The notes under the pieces: model-generated
Seen by the model: the letters and a program-made list of their open reading frames with translations, nothing else
Told to the model about the DNA's origin: nothing
Database searches by the model: none
Shown: one piece after another, positions 27,998-36,200 of the stretch
Numbering within the stretch: position 1 is the stretch's first letter
Layout of the letters: each line of letters starts with the position of its first letter
Program-made: the position numbers and the translations under genes
Assembly (NCBI GenBank): GCA_050789255.1
Contig: JBOZRQ010000030.1
Coordinates: 62,001-126,000 of the forward strand
DNA from: JBOZRQ01 sp050789255
GTDB lineage: Bacteria; Bacillota; Sulfobacillia; Symbiobacteriales; Symbiobacteriaceae
DNA length: 64,000 bases
Reading direction: 5' to 3'

Positions 27998-29593
27998 TTA
28001 TTGCGCCGTTTCCTTGAACTTCAGGTTCTCGCGCTGCTGTTGGACGTATCTGAGGCTCCATTCATTCCTAAACAGAACCACAGGCCGACCTTCCTTATCG
28101 GTGACTGCAGCGTTGTCGGTGTTCCAGAAGAGCCGGGGGCTGTAGGTGTCGCCCTCCACCCAGCGGGCCAGCTCGTAGGAAAGGCGGGTCAGCTCCACGT
28201 CGACCCCGTACTCGTGCTTCATGCGGTGAGCGAAGACCTCGAACTGCAGCTCACCGACGGCGCCCAGGATCGGGTCCTGGTTGCCCGGGGCGGTGGGGGT
28301 GAAAACCTGGATGGCACCCTCCTCGGTCAGCTGCTGCACGCCCTTCTGGAAGTGCTTGCTCTTCATGGCGTCCCGGATGCCCACCCGCGCGAAGTGCTCG
28401 GGCGAGAAGCTGGGGATCCCCTCAAAGCGCACCACGTCGCCCTCGCACAGGCTGTCGCCGATGTTGAAGATGCCCGGGTCAAAGAGGCCGATGATATCGC
28501 CGGCGTACGCCGAGTCGACAATTGAGCGCTCCTGGGCCATGAACTGCTGCGGCTGGGAGAGCTTGATTTCCTTGCCCAGGCGCACATGCTTGACCGACAT
28601 GCCCCGCTCGAACTTGCCCGAGCAGATCCGCAGGAAGGCGATCCGGTCCCGGTGGGCGGGGTTCATGTTGGCCTGAATCTTGAAAATGAAGCCCGAGAAC
28701 TTCCCGTGCTCGGGTTCCACCACGCCCTTGTCCGACAGGCGGGGCGCCGGCGGGGGGGCCAGGCGCAGGAAGTACTCCAGGAAGGGCCGGACGCCGAAGT
28801 TGTTCATGGCGCTCCCCCAGAAGAGCGGGCTGAGCTCGCCGCGGCGGAAGCGTTCGAAGTCCCAGGGGTCGCCGGCGATGTCCAGCAGCTCAATGTCATC
28901 CTGGAGCTTCTGCTGCAGGTCCGCACCGATGATCTCCCCGAGGCGGGGGTCCGCCGGGCCGCTGGTCTCGGTCTGGACCTGGCGCTGGCCGTGGTCGCCG
29001 CCGTGGAAAATCTCCACGTGGCCCTTCTCACGGTCATAGACGCCCCGGAAGCTCGAGCCCATGCCCACGGGCCAGTTCATCGGGCAGGAGCGCATGCCGA
29101 GGACCTGCTCGATCTCCTCCATGAGGGCGAAGGGGTCCTTGCCCTCCCGGTCAAGCTTGTTGACGAAGGTGAAGATGGGAATCCCGCGCATGCGGCAGAC
29201 CTGGAACAGTTTGATCGTTTGCGGCTCGACGCCCTTGGCGACGTCGATCAGCATGACGGCTGCGTCCGCGGCCGAGAGCGTGCGGTAGGTATCCTCCGAG
29301 AAGTCCTGGTGGCCCGGGGTATCCAGAATGTTGACGGCGTGGCCGGCATACTCGAACTGCATTACGCTGGAGGTGACCGAGATGCCGCGCTGCTTCTCGA
29401 TCTCCATCCAGTCACTCGTAGCGTATTTCGCGGCGCGCCTGGCCTTGACCGAACCTGCCTCCCGAATCGCTCCACCATACAGCAGGAGCTTTTCGGTCAG
29501 GGTCGTCTTGCCGGCGTCAGGGTGCGAAATGATGGCGAAAGTCCGCCGGCGGCGGATTTCCGACGCCAGGTCGTTTACGGGGGTCTCCATCAT
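27998..29593 (-). CDS. prfC: Peptide chain release factor 3
   Basis: A 531-residue translational GTPase that recycles RF1/RF2 from the ribosome. G1 is SHPDAGKTTL, G2 lies in the RGISVTSSV region, G3 is DTPGHQDF and G4 is NKLDREGKDP. The domain order (GTPase, beta-barrel, RF3-specific C-terminal domain) and length are those of RF3 rather than EF-G. The ATG at 29593 has AAAGGCGG upstream; the 22 extra residues from 29659 do not match the family. Many Firmicutes lack RF3, so its presence is a modest distinguishing trait. Confidence 0.95.
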   Translation of the reverse strand: MMETPVNDLASEIRRRRTFAIISHPDAGKTTLTEKLLLYGGAIREAGSVKARRAAKYATSDWMEIEKQRGISVTSSVMQFEYAGHAVNILDTPGHQDFSEDTYRTLSAADAAVMLIDVAKGVEPQTIKLFQVCRMRGIPIFTFVNKLDREGKDPFALMEEIEQVLGMRSCPMNWPVGMGSSFRGVYDREKGHVEIFHGGDHGQRQVQTETSGPADPRLGEIIGADLQQKLQDDIELLDIAGDPWDFERFRRGELSPLFWGSAMNNFGVRPFLEYFLRLAPPPAPRLSDKGVVEPEHGKFSGFIFKIQANMNPAHRDRIAFLRICSGKFERGMSVKHVRLGKEIKLSQPQQFMAQERSIVDSAYAGDIIGLFDPGIFNIGDSLCEGDVVRFEGIPSFSPEHFARVGIRDAMKSKHFQKGVQQLTEEGAIQVFTPTAPGNQDPILGAVGELQFEVFAHRMKHEYGVDVELTRLSYELARWVEGDTYSPRLFWNTDNAAVTDKEGRPVVLFRNEWSLRYVQQQRENLKFKETAQ

Positions 29594-29655
29594 GCGGTTG
29601 ATCCGCCTTTCAAGAAGAATGCCGTGCGCAACAGCGTGCAGCACGGCTACGAAGT

Positions 29656-30261
29656 TCAAAGACCTAACTCGAATATTTTATCTCGCTGACGAACGATCGT
29701 CAAGGATCGTAACGGAAGTGAGCGCACGTGCGCGTGTACCGCATCGTCGGCCTCACGGGCCAGGGTGAACCAGGCGGGTTCATGCTCGTACTCGCAGCAG
29801 GCCAGGCCTTGGAGAATCGCCGCACGGCGCTCCGGGGGCGCCGCCTCCAGCGCGGTCAGGATCCGATCAACCAGCCCCGGCTCCTTCAGGAGTAGGAGCC
29901 CGGCGGCAGCGCTTGTGATCACCGCGGGGTCGGCATCATAGAGGGCGCCGAGCAGGAAGGTGGCAGCGCTGGGCATCTGCAGCTTGGCGAGGTTCTGCGC
30001 CGCCCAGCTTCGGGTGGGCTCCGGCCCGCTCTCCAGCTGGCGCTGTAGGTACTCCTCAACGTTGAAGCCCCGTCGGGACAGCGCACGGGATGCGTGCCAG
30101 TACACAGCGGGGTGGTGGTCGTTCAGCAGGAAGAGCAGGAGGGTCTCGGCCACTCGGGCGCTGACGCCTCCCGCGACCCTCGCAGCCGCAGCGCGAACCT
30201 GCGGGGCGCCGTCGACGTAGGCGTCCAGCAGGACCTCCAGCGCGTCTGCCTCCGGCAGCAA
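29656..30261 (-). CDS. HEAT/armadillo-like repeat protein, start uncertain
   Basis: About 201 residues of paired helices with Ala- and Leu-rich repeats (for example AVYWHASRALSRRG, PTRSWAAQNLAKLQ, PAVITSAAAGLLLL), a HEAT-type scaffold of unknown partner. The TTG at 30261 lacks a Shine-Dalgarno. The frame stays open to 30415 with repeat-like sequence, and a CTG at 30321 sits eight bases after AAGGAGGGG, so translation may begin there and add 20 residues. A small hairpin AACAGC/GCTGTT (30345-30365) precedes that site. It lies between the FliN-type gene and prfC, same strand. Confidence 0.62.
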   Translation of the reverse strand: MLPEADALEVLLDAYVDGAPQVRAAAARVAGGVSARVAETLLLFLLNDHHPAVYWHASRALSRRGFNVEEYLQRQLESGPEPTRSWAAQNLAKLQMPSAATFLLGALYDADPAVITSAAAGLLLLKEPGLVDRILTALEAAPPERRAAILQGLACCEYEHEPAWFTLAREADDAVHAHVRSLPLRSLTIVRQRDKIFELGL

Positions 30262-30385
30262 TCGAGCCTGACGAACCTGTCGAATGCGCCTGGCAACACC
30301 GCGGCGTTCCTGAGCGTTCAGGGCGAGCCCCTCCTTGCGGTCGTAACAGCTTCTGAGGCTGTTATCGATGCGCCAGGAGAGATTG

Positions 30386-30970
30386 TTAAGAGGCCTTCGC
30401 CAGCTTGGCCTCGGTTAGCCTTACGCCGTAGTGCTCGCCGATGACGACCACCTCGGCCTTCATGACCGGCGTGTTGTTGATGAGCACGGGCACAGGCTCG
30501 GCGGCCAGGCTGTTCAGGGTGATCACTGCGCCCGGCGCCAGCGTCAGGACATCCTTGAGCGGCATGCGGGTCCGGCCCAGTTCCACGGTCAGGGTCAGCC
30601 CGATCTCCATCAGGAGGGCCTGGTTGCCGCTGAAGATGATAGGGGCAGGGGCCGGGGCTGGGGCCGGGGCTGGGGCCGGTGTCGCCATCGGCGCTAGCTC
30701 AGGCTCCGGGTCGGTGGGCAGCACGGCAGTGGTAGCCGGTACGGGCTGCTCAGGAGCGCCCAGGGCGGCGGCGACCGCAGCCTCCACCTCAGCCTGGGTG
30801 ACGGGGCCCAGGTCCACCTCAGGGGCGGGGGCGGAGACAGGGGAGGGAAGCTCCACGGGCTCCTCAGCGGGGGCGGGCTGAGCCAGTTCAGGGGCGGCGG
30901 CGGGCTCTCCGCCGGCTATCATGCTGGCGATCAGCGCATCGATCTCTGCCTGGGACATGCGCTCCGACAT
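30386..30970 (-). CDS. fliN: FliN/FliY-family flagellar switch protein
   Basis: A 194-residue protein. The N terminus (MSERMSQAEIDALIASM) resembles the CheY-binding peptide of FliM/FliY. A long Pro/Ala/Glu linker follows, including (PA)n runs at about residues 95-110, and then a SpoA/FliN domain (LLMEIGLTLTVELGRTRMPLKDVLTLAPG) to the end. FliN forms the lower ring of the flagellar switch and binds export components. It has no CheC-type phosphatase domain, unlike FliY. ATG at 30970 has AAAGGAG upstream. It is isolated from other flagellar genes, so a paralogue role is possible. Confidence 0.83.
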   Translation of the reverse strand: MSERMSQAEIDALIASMIAGGEPAAAPELAQPAPAEEPVELPSPVSAPAPEVDLGPVTQAEVEAAVAAALGAPEQPVPATTAVLPTDPEPELAPMATPAPAPAPAPAPAPIIFSGNQALLMEIGLTLTVELGRTRMPLKDVLTLAPGAVITLNSLAAEPVPVLINNTPVMKAEVVVIGEHYGVRLTEAKLAKAS

Positions 30971-31111
30971 GACTGTTGCTCCTTTGAGCCGGCAGAACCC
31001 GGCCGCGAATGAATGCTACCTTGCAATTGGGTGGAACGGCAAACTTATCCTGTTTCTCTAAGTTTATACCATATGCACCCGCAAGCACTAGGTGGGTTTT
31101 TGTGCTGGTGC

Positions 31112-31140
31112 AAAGAAAATGACCGCCCATTTGGGCGGTC
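31112..31140 (-). terminator. Intrinsic terminator of mntR
   Basis: GACCGCCC/GGGCGGTC hairpin (31121-31140) with ATTTTCTTT following on the minus strand. The hairpin overlaps the mntR stop codon. Confidence 0.8.
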
Positions 31141-31570
31141 AGTTGTCGCTTAGGCTCTGCTTGTTCAGCTTATGCTGTCTCAGGGCTTCCCGGTACTGGG
31201 GGTTCTCCTGAAAGAAGGTGGTGAGGTCCTGCAGGGACTGCACGGTGGCAGGGCTTACGTGGTGTTCGATGCCCTCCACGTCTTTACGGAGGGTCTCCTC
31301 CGGGACGCCGACGATGCGCAGGAACTCTTCAAGCATGGCGTGCCTGTCCTTCATGGCCTCCCCGAGCGACTCCCCGGCGGGGGTGAGGACCAGGCCGCGA
31401 TACCGTTCGTAGTTGATATAGCCAGCCTCGGCGAGTTTCTGCACCATTTTCGTGACCGATGAGGGCTGCAGGCTCAGCTCAACCGCGATGTCGCTGACCC
31501 GAGCGTAGCCTTTCGCCTTGATGAGTTCGTAGATTTTTTCGAGGTAGTCCTCCATGCTGGGAGTGGCCAT
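31139..31570 (-). CDS. mntR: Manganese transport regulator MntR
   Basis: A 143-residue DtxR-family repressor. The winged helix (MATPSMEDYLEKIYELI, then VSDIAVELSLQPSSVTKMVQKL and YRGLVLT) follows Bacillus MntR almost residue for residue, and the metal-site region VEGIEHH is conserved. It lacks the SH3-like third domain, as true MntR does. Asp in MEDYLEK and the Glu/His residues are those used for Mn2+. The ATG at 31570 is the family start. No Mn transporter gene is beside it. Confidence 0.93.
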   Translation of the reverse strand: MATPSMEDYLEKIYELIKAKGYARVSDIAVELSLQPSSVTKMVQKLAEAGYINYERYRGLVLTPAGESLGEAMKDRHAMLEEFLRIVGVPEETLRKDVEGIEHHVSPATVQSLQDLTTFFQENPQYREALRQHKLNKQSLSDN

Positions 31571-31620
31571 GGCTGTGCCCCATTTCCTAGTGGTCTTCGG
31601 GCAAGCTTCATCGTACCACA

Positions 31621-31650
31621 GAAAAGAGCCCTGCGGCAATCGCAGGGCTT
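31621..31650 (-). terminator. Intrinsic terminator of the second DtxR-family gene
   Basis: AGCCCTGCG/CGCAGGGCT stem, five-base loop, then CTCTTTTC on the minus strand, just after the stop at 31669. Confidence 0.8.
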
Positions 31651-31668
31651 CTAAAGTTTGGCAACAGC

Positions 31669-32322
31669 TTATGCCTTTACCCAGATCATCCGGGCAATGG
31701 CGGCGCCGAGGACCAGTGGCTCACCCTCGCCGACCTGCAGCTTCAGGGTCTCCCCGAGGCTGTCCCGCTCCACCACGGCGGCAGGGGTCCCTGGCTTGAT
31801 GCGGTGCTGCTCGAAATAGCCCAGCAGCTTCGGGTCGTGCTCGGCCACCTGGGCGATGACGCCCGACTCTCCCGGGGCCATATCGGCGATGGGCCGCATG
31901 GGCACCTCGGGCAGAATCCCCTCCTTCGAGGGGATCGGGTAGCCGTGGGGGCAGGCGGTGGGGTAGCCCATTACGGCCTCCATGCGGTCGATCACCTCGT
32001 CGGGGAGGGAGTGCTCCATTTGATCCGAAATGGCGTCTGCCCGGTCCCAGGGGATATCCAGGACATCGACCAGAAAGCGCTCCACAACACGATGCCGGCG
32101 GATGTAGCCCATGGCAGCCTGCTCGCCGGCGGTGGTCAGGGTGACCCCGGCGTACTCCTTGTGCTCCACCAGGCCGGACTCGGCCATCTTTTTGAACATG
32201 TAACTGGTGCTGGCCGCGGTAACGCCCAGGTGACGGGCCACCTCGGAGGTGGTCGCCACGCCGCCGTACTGGGTCAGCCGCCAGATCGCTGCAACGTAGT
32301 TCTCCATCGCATGACTAACCAT
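31669..32322 (-). CDS. DtxR-family metal-dependent regulator with FeoA/SH3-like domain
   Basis: A 217-residue iron or manganese regulator of the IdeR/DtxR/TroR type. Winged helix (TTSEVARHLGVTAASTSYMFKKM), dimerisation domain with metal ligands (RRHRVVERFLVDVL, SDQMEHSLPDEVIDRM, CPHG) and a C-terminal SH3-like domain (about 150-217). Unlike the neighbouring MntR, it keeps the third domain. ATG at 32322 has AAAGGGG upstream. A palindrome directly upstream is a likely autoregulatory operator. Which metal it senses is not visible. Confidence 0.9.
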   Translation of the reverse strand: MVSHAMENYVAAIWRLTQYGGVATTSEVARHLGVTAASTSYMFKKMAESGLVEHKEYAGVTLTTAGEQAAMGYIRRHRVVERFLVDVLDIPWDRADAISDQMEHSLPDEVIDRMEAVMGYPTACPHGYPIPSKEGILPEVPMRPIADMAPGESGVIAQVAEHDPKLLGYFEQHRIKPGTPAAVVERDSLGETLKLQVGEGEPLVLGAAIARMIWVKA

Positions 32323-32333
32323 GCGTCCGCCCC

Positions 32334-32349
32334 TTTAGACACGTCTAAA
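32334..32349 (-). promoter_or_regulatory. Palindromic operator of the DtxR-family gene
   Basis: TTTAGACACGTCTAAA: seven-base arms around a two-base centre, 11 bases before the start codon of the regulator. The form resembles TTTAG..CTAAA operators of TroR/MntR/DtxR-type repressors. Confidence 0.65.
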
Positions 32350-32394
32350 CTCTACTTTAGTATGAATGAAAACCGGCAGCAGGTCAAGGGGTGC

Positions 32395-33126
32395 CTAGAA
32401 CACCGGCACCGGGGTGAAGTCAATGCCGTCGCACGCCACCAGCCGGTAGCGCACGCCGCCATGCTCCCCCTTGAAGGCTCGGTTCTGGGCGCCCGGCCCG
32501 TGCAGGTGCCCGTACAGGCAGACCAGCACGCCCCCGAAGGACTCCAGCAGCTCGGTGAAGGCGGTCGGCTGGTGATCCTCGGCGACCGGCGGGTAGTGCA
32601 GCATCACAATGAAGTGATTCGCCCCCAGCTTCCGCCCGGTCTCCAGCGACAGCTTCAGGCGCCCGACCTCCCGCTGGTAGATCTTCGCGTTGTGCTCCAC
32701 ATCCTCGTTCCAGGTGCGGTCCCCGGGGGAGATCCAGCCTCGGGTGCCACAGACAGCGACCGGACCCTCCACGCCGGGCACACTTGCAGGTGGCAGGAGG
32801 ACCGCGTCGTTCTGGATAAACTCTATGGTCTTCAGGGGAAGCGCACGCATCTTCTTGAGCGACTCCCACCAATAGTCGTGGTTGCCCTGAATCAGCAACT
32901 TTCGGCCGGGCAGCTCGTCCAAATGAAGCAGGTCCGGCTCCGCCTCGGCAAGGGTCATCCCCCACGAGATGTCGCCGGGCACCAGCACCACGTCCTCGGG
33001 GGCGACGGTGGCCTCCCAGCGTTGGAACAGCGGAACGGGATGGCCCGCCCAGAGCGGGCCGAAGATGTCCATCGGCTTGTTGACGGCGGTGCCGAGGTGG
33101 GTGTCGCCCAGCGCGTAAAGGGTCAC
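32395..33126 (-). CDS. Calcineurin-like metallophosphoesterase
   Basis: About 243 residues. All dinuclear metal motifs are present: GDTHLG, GDISWG, GNHDYWW, a His in MLHYPP and GHLHG. The family hydrolyses phosphomono- or diesters; substrate unknown. The start at GTG 33126 is preferred: GAGAGGAG lies ten bases upstream and the protein then starts VTLYALGD as relatives do. The ATG at 33162 has no Shine-Dalgarno. Divergent from the small membrane gene at 33176. Confidence 0.85.
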   Translation of the reverse strand: MTLYALGDTHLGTAVNKPMDIFGPLWAGHPVPLFQRWEATVAPEDVVLVPGDISWGMTLAEAEPDLLHLDELPGRKLLIQGNHDYWWESLKKMRALPLKTIEFIQNDAVLLPPASVPGVEGPVAVCGTRGWISPGDRTWNEDVEHNAKIYQREVGRLKLSLETGRKLGANHFIVMLHYPPVAEDHQPTAFTELLESFGGVLVCLYGHLHGPGAQNRAFKGEHGGVRYRLVACDGIDFTPVPVF

Positions 33127-33175
33127 GCCCCCTACACTCCTCTCACGGAATGGGTGATTCATTCTGCTTTGGAAG

Positions 33176-33421
33176 TTGGTTCTAGCCTACAATATCGTGG
33201 TCCTGCTCGTCTACGGCTTCGATAAGCTCGCCGCCAAGCAAGGGTGGCGGCGGGTGCCGGAGGCGACCCTGCTGTGGATGGCTGCGCTGACGGGCGGACC
33301 GGGGGCGCTCCTCGGCATGCTCCTCTTTCGTCATAAGACACGAAAGCCCCGTTTCCGCTTTGGCGTACCCGCTATGCTGGCGGCCCAGGCCGTCCTGCTC
33401 TATGCTCTACTGGAGGTCTGA
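33176..33421 (+). CDS. DUF1294 small membrane protein
   Basis: About 81 residues with two to three hydrophobic segments and the DUF1294 signature: FDKLAAKQGWRRVPEATLL followed by GGPGALLGMLLFRHKTRK. Function unknown. The start is unclear. The frame opens after a stop at 33155; TTG at 33176 is the only standard start, while CTG 33164 or ATT 33161 would give a longer first helix more like the family. Its stop is two bases from the next start. Confidence 0.78.
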   Translation: MVLAYNIVVLLVYGFDKLAAKQGWRRVPEATLLWMAALTGGPGALLGMLLFRHKTRKPRFRFGVPAMLAAQAVLLYALLEV

Positions 33422-33423
33422 GT

Positions 33424-33936
33424 ATGAACCTTATCGTCGAGGTCTATAAGTACCAGGACAAGCCGCACCTAACCTATCCAGTTCGGCTGCTCAGCGAGGG
33501 CCCGACGGAGTTCGTTCTCCTCGGGGAGTGGGGCCGTGTGGTCAAGCACTACACCCGCGGCCGGGACTTCATCATCGAGAACCAGTCGATCGAGTTCCTG
33601 TGGGCCGACCGGCCCTACACAGTGGCGGTCGACTGCGGCGCCGACGGGAGCATCCGCTCGTATTACTGCAACATCAACCTGCCGGTAGAGCGTGAGGGCG
33701 ACCGCATCCGCTACATCGACCTCGATCTGGACCTGCAGTTGAAGCCTGACCTGAGCTGCGAGATCCTCGATGAGGATGAGTTCCTGGAGCACCAGGTCCG
33801 GTACGGCTATCCCCCGGAGGTCTGCCAGCTGGCCCGGCAGGCCCTCCAGGATCTGATCGCCGTGGTGGACTCCCGCAGCTACCCCTTCGACGGCACCATC
33901 GAGCGCCTCGTGCGGGAGCGGTTTAGGGCAGCGTAG
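33424..33936 (+). CDS. DUF402 family protein
   Basis: A 170-residue protein of the DUF402/FomD-like fold: beta-barrel with the acidic, Tyr-rich block YYCNINLPVEREGDRIRYIDLDLDL that in characterised members binds metal and nucleoside phosphates. Some relatives are nucleoside diphosphate phosphatases. No specific role is visible here. ATG at 33424 with CTGGAGG upstream. The 3' end overlaps pabC by 14 bases in convergent orientation. Confidence 0.83.
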   Translation: MNLIVEVYKYQDKPHLTYPVRLLSEGPTEFVLLGEWGRVVKHYTRGRDFIIENQSIEFLWADRPYTVAVDCGADGSIRSYYCNINLPVEREGDRIRYIDLDLDLQLKPDLSCEILDEDEFLEHQVRYGYPPEVCQLARQALQDLIAVVDSRSYPFDGTIERLVRERFRAA

Positions 33937-34738
33937 CGAACAACTCGTTCAGGGTAAAAGGCTGGGTGGACAGCGAGGGCAGCGGGCGCCCGTCCAGCGC
34001 CACCAGGGGCACCAGGCCCATCAGGGCGTTGGTCAGGTAGACGGCGTCGGCGGCGAACAGGTCGCTCACGGAAAGGCCCGTCTCCGTGGCGCCGGTCAGC
34101 TCGAGCACCCGGCGCCGCATGACGCCCGGCAGGCAGCCCTCGTAGAGTTCCGGGGTGAGCCAGAGGCCGTCCTTGACGATGAACAGGTTCGAGCTCGCGC
34201 CCTCCGCAGGGCGGTCCATCAGGTTGAGCAGCAGCGCCTCATCGGCGCCGGCCCGGGCGGCTTCGTCCCGGGCCATCACCTTATCCAGGGCGCTGGTGCT
34301 CTTGAAGCGGCTGGTGAAGCTGTCCGGGTTGATCCGAACCGTGGCCGTGGCGGCGGTCAGGGGCCGGGTCGGTCGGGCGTAGGGGGCGGCGGTGATCAGG
34401 AGGGTGGGGGCGGGCTCGGGCGGGGGCAGGTAACCCCGCTGCTCGGCGGCGCCCCGGGTCAGCGTCAGGCGCAGGGCGTGCTCGCCGTTGCCCACGGTGT
34501 TCGCCACGGTTTCAACGGCCCTGCGTGTGCTGTCCTCGTTGTAAGGGATACCTACTGCTGATGCGGAAGCGGCGAGCCGCTCCAGATGCCACGGCAGCAG
34601 GGGCACAGCCCCGTCCCGGACGAGCATCGTCTCAAACAGGCCGTCGCCGTACAGGAGACCGCGGTCGGAAGCGGAAACGGTTGCCAGTTCCGGAGAGACC
34701 AGGCCGGGACCCCGGCCGTTAAAATCAAGGTAGATCAT
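33923..34738 (-). CDS. pabC: Aminodeoxychorismate lyase (class IV aminotransferase fold)
   Basis: A 271-residue PLP enzyme. FSRGLLYGDGLFET-like SDRGLLYGDGLFETMLV, the PLP Lys in STSALDKVMARDEA and EGASSNLFIV are the fold type IV marks. It forms p-aminobenzoate from aminodeoxychorismate for folate synthesis. Branched-chain or D-amino-acid aminotransferases are close relatives, but the overlap of 14 bases with pabB decides for PabC. No pabA amidotransferase is next to them. Confidence 0.88.
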   Translation of the reverse strand: MIYLDFNGRGPGLVSPELATVSASDRGLLYGDGLFETMLVRDGAVPLLPWHLERLAASASAVGIPYNEDSTRRAVETVANTVGNGEHALRLTLTRGAAEQRGYLPPPEPAPTLLITAAPYARPTRPLTAATATVRINPDSFTSRFKSTSALDKVMARDEAARAGADEALLLNLMDRPAEGASSNLFIVKDGLWLTPELYEGCLPGVMRRRVLELTGATETGLSVSDLFAADAVYLTNALMGLVPLVALDGRPLPSLSTQPFTLNELFATLP

Positions 34739-36128
34739 GCAAGTGTACCCCCAGCGCCCGGGCCATTGCGCTGCCCTTGGCGAGTGTTTCGTGGTATTCA
34801 GAGGCTGGGTTGGAATCGGCCACGATCCCGCCCCCGGCGTGAAAGTAGGCCCGGCCTTCCTTCACCACGGCGGTGCGGATCGCAATGTTCAGGTCGATGG
34901 AGCCGTCAAAGCCAATGTAGCCGATCGCACCGGTGTAGACGCCGCGCCGCACGGGCTCGATCTCTTCGATGATCTCCATGGAGCGGACCTTCGGCGCCCC
35001 GGTGATCGAGCCGCCGGGGAAAGTGGCCCGCAGGATCTGGGCGGTGGTGACGCCAGGGCGCAGGCGCCCCTCGACGGTAGCCACGGTGTGCCAGACGTTG
35101 GGCGTCGCCTCCAGGCGGCGCAGGTCGGGGACCCGCACCGTGCCGTACTCGCAGACCTTGCCCAGGTCGTTGCGCTGCAGGTCGACGATCATCACCAGCT
35201 CGGCGGCCTCCTTCTCGGAAGCCAGGAGTTCCCGGGCGTTCGCCTCATCCTCCTCGGGTGTGGCGCCCCGGGGCCGGGTGCCCTTGATGGGCCGGGTTTC
35301 GATGACCCCGTCCCGCACCGTGATGAAGCGCTCCGGCGAGCCGGAGACCACCTGCCAGGACCCAGCGTCGAGGAAGGCGGCGAAGGGCGCCGGTCCGACC
35401 TCCCGCAGGCGCCGGTAGAGCTGCCAGCCGGTGCCCGGGTAGCGGCAGGAGAAGCGCTGGGACAGGTTGACCTGGTAGATATCCCCCGCCCCGATGTACG
35501 CCAGCGCCCGCTGGACCCCGGCTGCGTAGGCGGCCCGGGTGAGGCTGGAGGAGACAGGGCCGGCTTCAGGTACCGGCACCGTGCCCAGTGGTTCGGCCCG
35601 CTTGAGCGCCTGCGCCCAGGCGCGGGCCTTCGTCATCGCATCGGCCTCCCGGCCGTCGGGCGCCCCGACCACCAGGCTGGTCTCCCCGGTGGTGTGGTCG
35701 ATCGCCAGGATCACATCGTAGAAGTGCAGGTAGATCTCCGGCAGCTCCAGGTCGTCCGCGGCGTGGCTGGGCAGCCGCTCGATCTGGCGGCCCAGGTCAT
35801 AGGACAGGTAGCCCACGGCCCCCCCGGGAAAGCCCGGCAGGCCTGGAGGCGGCGTGACGCGGCAGCGGTTCAGCAGGGACTGGAGCACGGTGAAGGGATC
35901 TCCCTCCACGAGGCGGGTCCGGCCTTCCTCCTGCACGAAGGCCCGGCGGCCCCGGGTGAGCAGCGACATGAACGGCTCGGCGCCCGCGAAGGTGTAGCGG
36001 CGCACATCGGCCGGGCCGGCCGGGCCGCTTTCGAGCAGGAACTGCCCCGGGCCGGGCGGCAGGACCGCCAGCAGGGCGGCGGGGTCCTTGCAGGGGAGCG
36101 AGAGCGGCAGCGAACGGGCGGTGGCCAT
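34725..36128 (-). CDS. pabB: Aminodeoxychorismate synthase component I
   Basis: A 467-residue chorismate-binding enzyme. It contains the PabB-specific PIKGTRPRG motif (TrpE has PIAGT), IYQVNLSQRF, EKEAAELVMIVDLQRNDLG and the C-terminal FPGGSITGAPKVRSMEII. It converts chorismate and ammonia to 4-amino-4-deoxychorismate. Glutamine-derived ammonia needs PabA, which is not in the window. ATG at 36128 with AGGAGG upstream. It is the first gene of a two-gene reverse operon with pabC. Confidence 0.93.
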   Translation of the reverse strand: MATARSLPLSLPCKDPAALLAVLPPGPGQFLLESGPAGPADVRRYTFAGAEPFMSLLTRGRRAFVQEEGRTRLVEGDPFTVLQSLLNRCRVTPPPGLPGFPGGAVGYLSYDLGRQIERLPSHAADDLELPEIYLHFYDVILAIDHTTGETSLVVGAPDGREADAMTKARAWAQALKRAEPLGTVPVPEAGPVSSSLTRAAYAAGVQRALAYIGAGDIYQVNLSQRFSCRYPGTGWQLYRRLREVGPAPFAAFLDAGSWQVVSGSPERFITVRDGVIETRPIKGTRPRGATPEEDEANARELLASEKEAAELVMIVDLQRNDLGKVCEYGTVRVPDLRRLEATPNVWHTVATVEGRLRPGVTTAQILRATFPGGSITGAPKVRSMEIIEEIEPVRRGVYTGAIGYIGFDGSIDLNIAIRTAVVKEGRAYFHAGGGIVADSNPASEYHETLAKGSAMARALGVHLHDLP

Positions 36129-36200
36129 AGGTACCTCCTATGGTTTGTGGGAGGAAAATCCGCTTCCCAGTGTACCATAGAAAACGGGGGGATTCATTTC

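Noticed and set aside
30630..30680. Tandem GGGGCTGGGGCC-like DNA repeat as a VNTR
   Set aside because: It encodes the Pro-Ala linker of the FliN-type protein, so it is explained by coding.
30888..31130. Small minus ORF between the FliN-type gene and mntR
   Set aside because: It overlaps the start of the FliN-type gene in another frame and has no family character or Shine-Dalgarno.
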